Assembly (NCBI GenBank): GCA_034687125.1 | Contig: JAQGBZ010000324.1 | Coordinates: 1-64,000 of the forward strand | Reading direction: 5' to 3' | Source of the DNA: Neelides folsomi | Taxonomy: Eukaryota > Arthropoda > Collembola > Neelipleona > Neelidae | Length of the DNA: 64,000 nt | Made by a program: the position numbers and the translations under genes | Shown: in pieces, positions 36,323-47,616 of the stretch | Layout: every line of letters starts with the position of its first letter | Position numbering within the stretch: the stretch's first letter is position 1 | Notes under the pieces: generated by a model | What the model was told of the DNA's origin: nothing | The model's input: the letters and a program-made list of their open reading frames with translations, nothing else | The model's database searches: none

Positions 36323-39300
36323 ATGGAGAAGATGACGAGTTTGTTTGATGAACAAGTTCTGGAAGTTGAATCTGTTCCAATGGAATCAGACGAACGAGAT
36401 TGTCCCATAGAAGGAAACTACGCCGACAAGACAATGATCAAATCCATTGTGGAGGATGGATATGAAAAGTTGATGGAATCTTGGGCCTTTTATTCTCATC
36501 CACATCATGTCGTTCTACAGAAATCAAACGCATTTGAGGAATTGTTAAAGGTAATTATAATCTTACAATACAATTTTACTAAAAGGCAATTTTTTTACAA
36601 TTTGTAATAAATTAATTATCGATTTTTATTAAAATAATTTCTATTATCAAGCAACTTTGTTCAATTTAGTATTTTACGTACAAATTGTATTGTATTTATA
36701 TTTAATTTAGTTAACTTTTACAAATACATTCAATAAAAAACAATCTATTGTTTTGTTTATTAGAATTTGATAAATTCTGAAATATTGAAAGAGATTGAAT
36801 GGAGGAAAGAAAAAGAAGAAGAAATCGAAAGGAAAATCCATAAGACCAAATATCTCTTGGAACTTTTCCGAATCAAAGAAGAACCTTTGTTTTTGAACAA
36901 GAATTGGAACAAGAAAGGACAAATAGCGTTTTTTGAATATGAACTCACTGAATTCCTTGGAACTTTGGAAGCGAAAGAAAAAGAACTCCAAAAGTTCAGA
37001 GATCTCAATGAAGAAGCAAAGAAATTGAGTTGGGAACTTGGAGAACCTCCGCTTTGTTTTCCTGTAAATGTCACTTTAATCATTTGAAAAATATCAATCT
37101 CTAGTTTATAAATATGATAAATGATGATTTAGTATGTAATTATGTAATGAATTTTTAGTTGGTGGAGTCACGTGAATCAGAATTAAATGAAGAAATTTTC
37201 GGAACTTTGAACAAATTTATTGATTCGAGGAAAGCTGAAAAGGCAAACCGCGAATTTCACATTAACGAATTGAGGAAATTCGCAATTGAGTTTTTCCAAT
37301 TCCTTGGAACTTCTCCCCTGAATGAACATGAAGTGAAGATTATGACGAGCAAAGGAGTTTTTACTATTCAACTCATTGAGGATTTAAAGGTGATTAACTT
37401 TATAATTTAATTACTTAACCCAATTAAAACCAAATAACAATATTCAGTTTGACCTTAAAATAAGCTAAATTGTGTTTAATTTGCTCAATTTATAATTTGT
37501 TTAATTTAATTATACTTTTTCGGATAAAATAAAATTAATATTATTTTAAAATTTATAAAATAAAATGTTTTTTTCCAGAAACTGAACGATGAACTTGAAT
37601 TGAAATCTCAATCAGTTTCATTCAAAACCTCGGACCGTGACAAACTTTGTGAAGAAATCACTACACTTTCTGCATCTTGTGGAAAACAGGTCGAAGACAT
37701 TCCGAGTGGTTTAACTGCTAAAGACATCAAGGCACTTCGAATCATCATTGCGGATTTGAAGGAACAAAGAAGGATAAATGTTGAAAATTGTATTTCTGCT
37801 GCTGTGAACACAATCAATGAGCTCAAGACGTCTTTGTTCATTTCCAAATTGACTGAGAAACCAAAAGAACTAAATGACGCGGCTCTTACGGCTTTACAGA
37901 GGGAGATTGGAAAACTGATAAAATATTATAAAGAGAACAAAACCATGATTGAACTTGTGAGCCATTTCATTTAATTGAAATGATTGATTTTTAATTCTTT
38001 AATTTTTAAAATATTAAAATTAAACTACGATTAAAATTCTATTTATTTGATAACTACTTAATTACTTATATTTTATTTGACATTTATTTGATGATTATTT
38101 TAATAAATTCAACTGTTAAATATTTTAATTATTGTTGTTTTATGTCAGGTCAATAAAAGAGCAACTGATCGAGCGGAACTTTTGAAATTAGAATTTGACG
38201 ATGGTGTGTGCAATAATGAAGCCGAAGTCAAAGCTAATAAAAGCAAACTTAAAGCTTCGATTCGAAACTCTGAAAAACAACTTCGTGGTTGGAATGGAAA
38301 AATTCACGGCCGACCAATCAATGAAGTTATTAATGAAGACAACCGAATTCTTGCAGAGAAACTCAAGAAAAAGAAAATGTTAATGGATTCATCATTAGAG
38401 AATTTTGAGGTAAATCTCATTTAAAATCTTTCATACTTCTGCATTTTAATGAAACAATGTTTGGTTTTAATCAAATTTAAATATGTATAATAATAATATC
38501 TAAACCAGGTGCAATCTTACATTTATATAAATTCTATTTAAATTCAGAAATCATCATCACTCTCGTTATCAAAAAATCTCAATGAATCCCAAGAGGACAA
38601 AGACGAAGAAGTAATTGAAAAAGAGTTTGATGATGAACTTCAAGTTCAAGTAATCCATAAGGAACCTCAAGTAATGAGAAGTGATACTCAATTGGTTAAT
38701 ATGGAAGCTCAATTATTCAGTGGAGAAACCGAATCACTAAATATGCTAATTCAAATGGAGTGCACGGAAAATAAACTCGAGAATTTGGAAAAGCCAATTG
38801 AAAAAGAATTAGAAGATTCAACTGAATGTGAGATAAAAGAGCAGGGGAATGCAAAAGCAAAACTTTTGTCATTGATTGAAAAAAGAAGAAAGGAAAAAGC
38901 GGAAAGAATACTAAATTCTACAAATCAAAGAATAAAGCGAAAATTTGAAAAAGAAAACCAAAGTGAAATAATTCGGCGTTATTTCACTGACAATGAAAAA
39001 CCCCTTGTGGCTAATAATGAAAATAGCAAAAACGGATCAATTCTCAATGAGGAAAAGGAAATTCAAAATTCAAAACAAATTGAAGCAAAAGAATCTTATG
39101 AGAAAAAAGATCAAAGTTTGAATAAAAGGAAACGGAATTCAAAGGAACAAAAGCCAGAAAGTCCGAAGCGGATCAAAACGAGTAAAAAAGCCAAAATCGA
39201 GAAAAACGACGAAAGAGGCAAATTGACAGACGGAGTTGACGACGTCACTAATTCAGACGACTCAGAAGAAGTCATTGTTAAAAAATCCCAATCCGACATT

Positions 39301-39579
39301 CGTAAAAAATTGGAAATTTCTGAAAATGGGTAAAATTTCTTTATAGAATTATTTCTTTAAATAATTTGACGAAAATTGATAAATATAATATTTATACGCA
39401 TTTGGCGTTAAATCGATGTAAATGATTTTTATAGGAAAAAACCATCTAATCAGCGCCATCGCTATACAAAAGAAAGTGATGTGAAGATGTTGAAAATTAT
39501 CGGAGCATCCAAATGGCACGCTAATGTTAACGGCAATTGGAATTACAAACAAATGGAGGAACATAAAAATGTAAATTAA
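36323..39579 (+). CDS. Divergent PRC1/Ase1/MAP65-like microtubule bundling protein
   Basis: Seven exons: 36323-36550, 36764-37063, 37159-37389, 37579-37956, 38149-38409, 38548-39329, 39435-39579; 774 residues, nearly all junctions in phase 0. Residues 1-475 are helical coiled coil whose layout follows PRC1 motif by motif: YEKLMESW...P then FEELLKNLINSEILKEIEWR (PRC1: LREIW..IGIPE...HIKELLD.MI.EE), KYLLELFRIKEEP, LTEFLGTLEAKEKEL, EEAKKLSWELGEPP (PRC1 spectrin-start Lc..Lg.p), HINELRKFAIEFFQFLGTSP, and DIKALRIIIADLKEQRRINV (PRC1 K.RKALQ.E..RLEELK..N). The tail, about 480-740, is disordered and Lys/Arg-rich (KRKRNSKEQKPESPKRIK), as in PRC1. Family members cross-link antiparallel microtubules in the spindle midzone. 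The match is remembered by eye, so assignment is moderate. The last exon is uncertain: an alternative GTAAAT donor at 39571 could lead to a further exon near 39714. Confidence 0.7.
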
Positions 39580-40626
39580 ACTTACAATCATTAAATATAA
39601 AAATATTTTTTTCTATTTAAATTAGCTTTTCAATTATATTTAACATATATTTATTGATTTTCTAATGAAGGGTTTTCCGGGAAAAAACATACTTAATTAA
39701 TGACCTATTTTAAAGTTTCCATTCTGCCCAATCTCGAAGATTATAATTTATCCCCGAAAGAGATGGAATTATACAAGAAGGGAGAAAAAGGATAACAAAC
39801 GGATAAAACCCCAAAACGAAATTCAATCCTAATTTCGATTCTTACATTTTGTCAGAATAATATAAAATGTAATCATTCTTTGAAATCCATTAAGATAAGT
39901 GTAAAAATGCGAAATTTCTTACAATAAACTTATTTAGATCATTTTTAAATGTTGAATTATGTTATTTAACTATAATTATTACAATTTTATATTGCATCGT
40001 TTTGATAATTATTCTTAACAATATCTCTTTTACATTTTAAAAGCCTCTTATGATTATGAATGCTGTAAATAATTCATAATTTTTCATTCATAAAATTGAA
40101 GGTGTTTTTTCTCAACTTCATTTTTTTACCAGTAAGTCACTTTGTATTCAAAACAGTCAAGTTGAATTCAGTTTAGTTTGGTTTTCGATGTCATAATTAA
40201 ATTCAACTTGTTTGTTTATTATGACTTGGAAGTTGGAATGATTGAATTAATATCAAATTGACTTAATTTGTAATAATTTGAATCCAAGTTTTTGTAGTCA
40301 ATAATGGGGGTAAAAATAAGCTTATGAAAATTATTATAAACTTAAATTTAATTTCTCTTATAAGCTTATTACGCAATTAAAACCTATTTTTAAAACTAAA
40401 TGTTAAATGTCTTAAATCAATTTTTTCATTCATACAAGTTACATTCTTATAACACAAGTTAATTGGGAGATGTATTTAGCTTTAACTATAGTAGTAATCA
40501 AATGCGTCAGAACAATTATTTTTTAAACTTGCCCTGTTTTTAAATTTCTTAATTTATAATTGATCCTAAAATTATTTAAATTATATTGCAATAAAACGTA
40601 ATTCTATTCAAATATCAACTAAAGAG
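39580..40626. other. Intergenic region
   Basis: Possible alternative last exon of the preceding gene at about 39714-39800 (NLEDYNLSPKEMELYKKGEK in one frame). At about 40160-40290 the sequence (caacttgtttgtttattatg, gacttaatttgtaataattt) is shared with about 43095-43165, upstream of the paralogous EB-like gene, so the duplication included upstream DNA. Confidence 0.45.
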
Positions 40627-40634
40627 TATAAATA
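40627..40634 (+). promoter_or_regulatory. TATA box of EB-like gene 1
   Basis: TATAAATA lies about 25 bases before a TTATCAATTC initiator-like start. A short leader then runs to a donor at 40710 (CAAA/GTAACT), and the intron ends TTTTCAG at 40846, three bases before the ATG. Confidence 0.6.
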
Positions 40635-40849
40635 CAGTTTGATTCCTTTTATCAATTCACAAAATTCCTTTCGATCCCAATATCCCAACTATCTTTCAAA
40701 ATATTCAAAGTAACTTTTATCTCAATAAATTATTAAAAATATTAAACTATCTTACAATTATTTTCATAATATAAAATAGTATTTTAAAATAAATTAATTA
40801 TAAAATATCTTAATTCTTAACATTTAATATAACTAATTATTTTCAGAAA

Positions 40850-41272
40850 ATGAAGGGAGTTTGTGGAATCGTTCTTTTTGTTTCTCTCACTTTTGTTTTC
40901 ATTCCCTCCATTGAAGGAGGAGAAAAGATTGGTGACGCGTGTGTCCATACAGGAGATTTTCATAAAGGTAACGACAATAATTGAACGTTTATTCAAATCA
41001 TTAATTTAATATTCATGTTCATTGTACAGTAAATTATAGATTTAACTATTTATAATTGTTTACATATCAAATCTTTTCTAGATTTGGGCGAGGAATGTCC
41101 ACCCCATTCGAGTTCAAGTGAATCTACAGACATTGCTTGCACAAAGGACCACACTTGTGAATGCGTAGATAAATATGAATCCGATGATCACAAGTCGATG
41201 GAAGCCAAAGAAGAACACGTTGGACATCACGAATACAAACCTTCTGATGATCACAAAACATGTCATCATTAA
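40850..41272 (+). CDS. Small secreted Cys-rich protein, EB-like module (paralogue 1)
   Basis: Two exons, 40850-40967 and 41082-41272, join in phase 1 to give 102 residues. The ATG follows a TTTTCAG acceptor, so the leader contains an intron. The signal peptide is MKGVCGIVLFVSLTFVFIPS, with cleavage near IEG/GEK. The mature part starts GEKIGDACVHTG and continues EECPP...IACTKDHTCECVDKY: the G.(K)IGD.C ... C ... C....C.C spacing of arthropod EB-type cysteine modules. The tail is rich in Asp, Glu, His and Ser and ends CHH. AATAAA stands at about 41373. A paralogue with the same exon structure lies 2.7 kb downstream. The function is unknown; an extracellular role is all that can be said. Confidence 0.85.
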
Positions 41273-41634
41273 CAAATAGCCTTAATGTATTCCTTGTATT
41301 CCTTATATCGTGTACATATTTACATAATTGTCACAAAAGATATTTCTTCCAAATCTCCAACTCAAAGAACCAAATAAATGATGAGTTTTAATCCCATTTT
41401 AATTTTAATAATTCATATTCAATTTTTCTTTATTATCTTAAGCATATTCAATACACAAAAATAAATTTGTTAAGTAATTAACAATGCTTAACTTAATTAA
41501 TAAGTAATTAGTACCTACTATATAACAATATAGTGTAGAAAATTAGAATTAATAATTAACAATGTAAAATGTTTGGCCCCTAAATGAAAATCTCTCAAGG
41601 CCCCAAGTTCAGTATCCACGGTACTGATTGTCCT

Positions 41635-42463
41635 CTAAAACATTTTCAATGGTAATGGTCTTCTATTTGGTAATGGTCTTTTATTTGGCCTGTTAATTGG
41701 TTTACCGTTATAGTCTTTAATGCAGCCATATCTGTACGTGTGGCGGTAACCAGTCAAACAGAATAAATTTGATTCTGTGGGTATTCTGCTTTTTGCAATA
41801 AGTCTTTTTGAAATAAGTCTTTTTGCATCGCATTTTGCAACAAAGTCTTTATATTTAAAAATTCCATGAAAGTTTTGATATTCTTCATTAGTTATTGTGC
41901 AATTTGATCCCAGAAATACACATTTATTATTTACATGAACAACCCTTTGGACTTCTTCACCTTGATCTAATAAATTCTGAATAAAACTATGGCAAGGGTT
42001 GGTTTCACAACGGAAGGATTCATCTGCATTTATCACCAACCATTGGTGGGATCTGCAATATGCCTATTAATACAAAAAGAACATTATTTCAGACAAATAT
42101 TATATCCATATAAAATACTTATTTAAAGTTCCAATTAAGAATAAATAATATAGTATACATTGATTTTAAACAATTTACCTGTTCATTAACAAAATAACAT
42201 TGATTTGTATTTGGATGGAAAATGAGTGGAACTTCGCTTATTTTAGAGTCGCAGACACACTTAAATGTGTTCCGATCGTAAATCATATTATTTCCACATC
42301 TGTAGCAAAAAAGTTCAAATCATTTAATTGGATGTTATAAAATAAAAGATTAAATATAAGTGTTAAATGGCTTGGGTTACACTTACTTTGTTTGAAATGC
42401 TTTATTGTTTGCAAAAAACCCAATTAAAAAAATTGCAATGAATTCAACTGTAAAGATATACAT
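41635..42463 (-). CDS. Secreted Cys-rich protein, DUF4789-like
   Basis: Three minus-strand exons, 42463-42387, 42299-42179 and 42063-41635, phases 2 and 0, donors GTAAGT and GTAAAT, give 208 residues. The signal peptide is MYIFTVEFIAIFLIGFFANN. Residues about 27-85 read CG...CVCDSK, then LIFHPNTNQCYFVNEQAYC and WLVINADESFRCETNPC, the C.y.....C..g.WLV......C...PC arrangement of arthropod DUF4789 domains. A second Cys-containing segment follows (NKCVFLGSNC; FCLTGYRHTYRYGC), and the end is basic and proline-rich (RPLPNRRPLP). It lies between the two EB-like paralogues on the opposite strand, so it was either inserted between them or lost from the second copy. The family call is from remembered spacing; function unknown. 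Confidence 0.75.
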
Positions 42464-43459
42464 TTTCTTTTATATTCAGAAATTAACACACAATTAAAGG
42501 TTTGCAAACTGGCATTTATGGTTTATTATTTATATTTGAATAGAATATCCAAGTTTATGTTAGAAAAAAGTTGATTTTAAGATTGCTTTAAATAATTTTA
42601 ATCTAAAACGGGTAACTTTTGATACGTTAAGTTTAAAATTTAAGATTTGTAGTCTGCATTTGTAAACTTTAATTGATTTGTGGGCTTATATACCAGGAGG
42701 AATTTCATTGGCATATTTAAATTAGCAAATTATACTGGTTTAATGAGATCAAAAAACCACATTATAAAAGGAGGTGTTTCTAGGAATAAGAAATAAGAAT
42801 CACTCTTTCAGGTATTTAATCCAAATTACATTTGGGATTTTAATGTAATAAGGTCATAACTACCTGGTAAATTAATTTCAAGAATAAATTTCCCGTTTCT
42901 TCTTACTCTGTTTTCACATTAATGAGATCAATGACAAATATTAATAAAATGTTACCAATTTGAATGAATGAGTGAATAAAGGTTTAATAAAACATTGTGA
43001 AAATCATTTAGATTAACATAATTACATATAATCTAAAGCAATTGAAATTATCGAGTTGAATAGTTAAATTTGGAATCCTGCGTCAGAATTAAATTTAAAC
43101 TCAACTTTGTTTGTTATGACTTGAAATGATTGGCTTTTGACTTAATTTGTAATAATGCGAATATATTCAGGATTTTTGCCAACAAGAAATAAGTTGAAGG
43201 TCTTATTTATAATTATCGGCTCGCGTATTCTTAATTATTTACTTAATTTTAATTGTATTGTTTCTTTTATTGTCGATCTCAATAATTAAAACCTATTTTT
43301 AAATCCAAGATTAAATATATATATATATATTCAAAATTATCTTTCTTTGTATTCTTTCAGTTTTGTCGTTAGCACATTAAAACAATTTACTGCTAAAATT
43401 GTAATACATATAAAAGTATTTCAACTAAAAGATCTAACATATATCCTTGAGTACTTACA
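42464..43459. other. Intergenic region with duplicated upstream DNA
   Basis: AT-rich. Segment about 43080-43170 resembles about 40160-40290, upstream of EB-like gene 1. A short TA run occurs at 43317-43331. No exon is supported. Confidence 0.4.
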
Positions 43460-43465
43460 TATAAA
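43460..43465 (+). promoter_or_regulatory. TATA box of EB-like gene 2
   Basis: TATAAA lies about 24 bases before an initiator-like TGTCAAATC, the same spacing as in paralogue 1. The leader runs to the TTTTCAG acceptor before the ATG at 43540. Confidence 0.5.
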
Positions 43466-43539
43466 CGTATTTCAACTTGTTTGTCAAATCACAAAATCTG
43501 TTAATTTTTCTTAATTTGTTAATCATTTGTTTTCAGAAA

Positions 43540-43987
43540 ATGAAAGGAGTTTGTGTGATCTTTCTCTTTGTTTCTCTCGCCTTTGTGGTTCCTTCCATTA
43601 AAGGAGGAGAAAAGATCGGCGATTCTTGTGTCCATACTGGCAAATTCTTTACAGGCAAGAGAAAAATTTAATTTATTTAGCAATAAAATTTTGTAGTTAT
43701 GCAATACATATGACTAATAAACTCATAAATAAAGTATACACGTTGTCGATTGTTTTTTTTATTAAATGAATAATTTATTAGATTTGGCCAAGGAATGTCC
43801 AACCGAAACGAGTTTAAGCATTTCTTCAAACATTGCGTGCTCGAAGGATAAAACTTGTCAGTGCATTGACAAATATGAATCAGATTCTCCAGTGTCGATG
43901 GAAATCAAAGAACGTCACATTAGAACGGATTTTTATGAACCTGCTTCTGATCTCAAAACATGTCATAAATACTTAATAAGTTATTAA
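43540..43987 (+). CDS. Small secreted Cys-rich protein, EB-like module (paralogue 2)
   Basis: Exons 43540-43654 and 43782-43987 join in phase 1 to give 106 residues. It keeps the signal peptide (MKGVCVIFLFVSLAFVVPS), the GEKIGDSCVHTG start, ECPT, IACSKDKTCQCIDKYESD and the final TCHK of paralogue 1, so all mature cysteines are conserved; the tail has fewer His/Asp residues. The intron appears to start GCAAGA (ACAG/GCAAGA) where paralogue 1 has GTAACG: a GT to GC donor change in one duplicate. If GC is not spliced, translation reads through to a stop at 43669, which would truncate the protein after the first cysteine. Confidence 0.78.
43655..43781 (+). other. Probable GC-AG intron in EB-like gene 2
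   Basis: Donor G/GCAAGA, acceptor ATTTATTAG. The phase and position are identical to the GT-AG intron of the paralogue at 40968-41081. Confidence 0.7.
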
Positions 43988-44136
43988 ATGCTCCTTTTAA
44001 AAATTGTAAATTTATATACTTATTCTTAAATATGCATCTGTATATTAAAAATTATAAGATAGTATATTATTTAAATGAAAATCTTTCAGTATTTAAGCTA
44101 TAAATTCTTACAATACATACTACTATAATGTTTTGC

Positions 44137-44850
44137 ATTAAAAAATTTCAACGTAAAAGCCACTGGCATCCTGAGCCAGAACTTTGACAATTGGAAATCT
44201 GATTATGCAACAACAGTTAGCGAAAATTTCATTGCTTCTTATCACCAACATTTATTTGCTATGCGTTTGGATCTCGACATCGACGGATTGAAAAATATGA
44301 TATATTCAGTAGACATCGTAGCTGCGAATATTCCTACAAATACTCCAGGGAACAAATATGGTCAAGGGTTCGGACCTAAAATGACTAAATTGAACATTGT
44401 GAAAGAAGAGAAAACCAAAACCGATATTACAAAGGAAGATTTTGGTATGTGACCAAACCAGACGCAAAAGATCCAGTGACCGGGACAGATATTGGTTATT
44501 CGTTTGTCCCTCTAAATACAATGCGAATTGTGTTGTATCAAGATAGTCCGCTCATCCCCAAAGCTTCATTTACGCTTAACGACGTGTGGATTACTCGATA
44601 TAAAGAAGATCAGATTTTTGCTGGAGGTTTTTATTTGAATAATTCTGGATTGAACGAGTTTTGTGAAGCAGATTTGAATGGGAATATTGCCAATGAGGAT
44701 ATTGTCCTATTGCACATATTCGGTCTAACCCACATAGTGAGAATTGAAGATTTTCTCATCATGCCAGTAGAAACAATTGGATTCACTCTGAAACCTAAAA
44801 ACTTCTTGAGCGAAAATCCAACAGCGGATGTTCCACCTGTGAAACATTGA
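44137..44850 (+). pseudogene. Copper amine oxidase C-terminal fragment, frameshifted
   Basis: Beginning near VKATGILSQNF at about 44150, the reading frame carries the C-terminal half of the copper amine oxidase catalytic domain: ASYHQHLFAMRLDLDIDG with the HxH copper-ligand pair, GNKYGQGFGPKMTKL, then after a one-base frame change at about 44430-44445 (TKEDFG-stop in one frame, RFWYVTKPD in the next) the second half VGY-like GYSFVPLN, DVWITRYKEDQIFAGGFY, NIANEDIVLLHIFGLTHIVRIEDFLIMPVE with the third copper-ligand His, and NPTADVPPV. The N-terminal domains and the topaquinone motif (N-Y-D/E) are absent upstream. Amine oxidases need that residue, so even without the shift the fragment could not oxidise amines. 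No introns interrupt it. The shift is a mutation or a sequencing error; loss of the 5' half is real in this window. Confidence 0.85.
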
Positions 44851-45194
44851 AATTAAACAAAAAAGAATTTTTCTTATTTATATTCCAAATTTTATGATAA
44901 TTAAATTTAACAACCAATTGTTTATTTTTAAGTTAATGAATTGTTTGTATTGGCAAAACACAAAACTAAACATTTGTATCCATCCTCCACAATGGATTTG
45001 ATCATTTTTTTCATTGTAGTTAATAGTATAGGTTGTAGTTAATTATATTTAAATATGCGAACTTTAATATGTTATAAATTAACAATGGACCTTTTTGTTA
45101 TTTATTCATTATTCAACATAATTTAATCTTAAGTTGCATTATTATAAAATATGGTTAGATAATTTTAAAAATCATAATTTAGTTAGACATTGAA
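44851..45194. other. Intergenic region
   Basis: AT-rich, nothing recognised. Confidence 0.4.
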
Positions 45195-45608
45195 TCATCC
45201 AGTTGTTGGAGTACAATGCAAATTCCCATCACAGGTCACTCCAACATTAATCCCTCCATTGATACATGCCCCCAAAATCAATGTTCCTCGACATGGATTG
45301 CAAATGCATCTCCATTGATATTTCCATCTGTACCATCTTTTTTCACATTTGCCATGCGGTTGCCCATTTCCTGCACAATGACTCCTGCATTCGTCATTAT
45401 TCGGACATCCGCGATCACATGAAACTACAAACAAAATGTACTTTAAAAAACTTTAAAGTCAAAATAAAAAATAATAGCACTTTAATAAATTAAAAATGAT
45501 TTTATGGAGTTTGTATAATTAATAGAAATGAATAAATTGATTACCATTGACAACGATAAAGGCCAAAGTTACCAAAACGAGCCCCCAAATCAAAGTTTTT
45601 GAAACCAT
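45195..45608 (-). CDS. Secreted defensin-like CS-alpha-beta peptide (paralogue A)
   Basis: Minus-strand exons 45608-45545 and 45424-45195, phase 1, encode 97 residues. The signal peptide (MVSKTLIWGLVLVTLAFIVV) is encoded almost alone by exon 1. The mature part has 11 cysteines at about 24, 28, 34, 38, 48, 61, 63, 66, 75, 86 and 92. The core ECRSHCAGNGQPHGKC...RCIC fits the CS-alpha-beta pattern C-x3-C...GxC...CxC of invertebrate defensins. Extra N- and C-terminal cysteines and a 34-residue extension (ending DGNLHCTPTTG) are unusual for a plain defensin. The loop before the CxC is aromatic and basic (KRWYRWKYQWR). A TATAAAA at 45656-45650 stands 42 bases before the ATG. An antimicrobial role is inferred from fold and secretion only; the odd cysteine number leaves room for a dimer or another fold. 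Confidence 0.8.
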
Positions 45609-46406
45609 TTTCAAAGTATGTTAAAGTATTTTAAATTATAGGATTTCTATTTTATAATTTATATGTATTAGATTGTGTATGTTGAAGATTTTTTATTGAA
45701 GCTTTTTTATTGGATTTAGAGGAGATCTCAAACTGATTCCTTTCCCTTTGAAACATGAACATTTTATACTCATTTTCAGTCATGATGAATTTATTTAGAA
45801 TTAGAATCAATATAAATAAATATTTAATATTATAAACAAAAAACGTTATGATATGAGATAATCTGGTTAATTAGATAAACATTGCATATTAAATGTTTAT
45901 TTATAATATGTACATGGTAATTTTGTCAAATATGATTTGTGATAAATATTAAGGTTTAATTATATACATTATTTATTACTAATACAATTAAATACATTTT
46001 ACTTATTAAAAAGTAAATAAAGTAATAAAGTAATGAGTGATACATTTTTATTTCCAAGTAGTCAATTACTGACTTTAGTTACATTAGATAATTGTATTAT
46101 TAAATAATTCAATTATTCTTAAAATCATAAATTATTCATAAATTAGGCATTGGTTTATACCATGGTGCATGAATACATATCACCTTATCTATACGTAAAA
46201 CACAATAATTATCTATTATATCACTTCCTTTATGATTTCGCTTTAATTTGAATACAATTCCCATTTTTATTAATAAAGGGATGTGTGATTTTACGGATTC
46301 TTTTAACCAGATAAATATAATCAAATAATTCTTAAAATTTAATTTTTTAATTGCTGTTTAAATGTCCTAACAATAAGTATAGATAATTTAAAATGCATTA
46401 ATTGAC
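45609..46406. other. Intergenic region between the defensin-like paralogues
   Basis: Very AT-rich. A 62-codon minus-strand open frame (46136-46324) has no signal peptide, cysteine pattern or splice partner and is not annotated. Confidence 0.4.
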
Positions 46407-46816
46407 TCATCCAGCATTGGGAGAACAATTCTGCAAATTCCCATCACACGCAACACCAACATTAATTGAAGTAATGCATTTGCCCAATATCAATTTCCCT
46501 TGGCACGGGTTGCATTTGCATCTCGATTGATATTTCCATCTGTACCAGCGCTTTTCGCATTTGCCATTTGGACTTCCATTTTCAGCACAATGTTTGCTGC
46601 ATTCATCATTATTTGGACATCCGCGATCGCATGAAACTATAAAAAATGAAAGTAATGCATAACACATAATTCTTATATTAATTGTTATCTAAATCAAAAT
46701 GATTATTTTGAAAATTATAAATTATTAAATTGAAATGGTTTAAACAAAATACCATTAACTATAATGTAAAACAGAATGACTAAAGTGAGCGCCAAATTCA
46801 ACGTTTTTGAATTCAT
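46407..46816 (-). CDS. Secreted defensin-like CS-alpha-beta peptide (paralogue B)
   Basis: Exons 46816-46753 and 46636-46407 have the same phase and exactly the same lengths (64 and 230 bases) as paralogue A; 97 residues. The signal peptide is MNSKTLNLALTLVILFYIIV. All 11 cysteines are conserved: VSCDRGCPNNDECSKHC, NGSPNGKC, SRCKCNPC, GKC, VAC and QNC. Differences concentrate in the signal peptide and the C-terminal tail, while the KRWYRWKYQ loop is kept. The tandem, same-strand arrangement 0.8 kb apart shows a recent duplication. Confidence 0.8.
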
Positions 46817-47606
46817 TGTGAAATTTTGATAATTCTTGGGATTTAATAAATCTTATCGTTAATGTTTTGCCAGTTTTGCGTAAATATTAATTTTGTTATA
46901 AGTCAATTTACCAAAAAGAACATGTAACTAAAATTAGGCTAACATTTACACATCATTTTATATATTAAAAATACAAAATTAAGTTATTCTATCAAGAAAA
47001 CTAAAGTTATTCGTTGAGCTTCACGATTCAAGATTTACGATACCTCTATGTTATGTATTCTTCTATGGCTCTATGTTATATGATTATAATATTTATATCT
47101 GTAAATCTTTTATAATGAAAATAAATTCAAATTCAAATATGGTACTATAAGTTTGTTCTTTGAATTATTACAACACTTCTATGTATGTAATTATGTAAGG
47201 TAAACTACGGTATACATACAAAATACAATAGCCATATTACAAAATCTGCTTTGCATTAAATTTATTATGATAGACAGACTTCATATATATTTATTTATGC
47301 ATAAACACGAATCCCAAAAAATTAATTCTCTTTGTAATTGTAATGCAATTTGATGGAAAATTTCTGAATTTTTCCGTGCAATTTGGGAGGAATGTGTAAT
47401 TTTCTACTAATCGTAGATATTAATAGAAAAAACGCTCATTTTTAAATAATTTTCTAGAAAGTACGCATACTCAAAATGATTAGGATTATGGATGGATTCC
47501 ATTTGTCATTTTACATGAATTAATTTAATAATTAATTAACTTTGTAATTAGTTACGAGCAAACATTGAAATGTAGAATTCAATTGAAGGCATATTATTAT
47601 TTCATT
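46817..47606. other. Intergenic region
   Basis: AT-rich, no exon or repeat recognised. Confidence 0.4.
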
Positions 47607-47616
47607 ATTTTTTCTC

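Noticed and set aside
44261-44452. A small independent gene starting at the Met in the amine oxidase fragment
   Set aside because: Homology to amine oxidase runs upstream of this Met and continues past the stop in the next frame, so it is part of a frameshifted relic.
46136-46324. 62-codon minus-strand frame between the defensin-like genes
   Set aside because: No signal peptide, no cysteine pattern, no splice partner.
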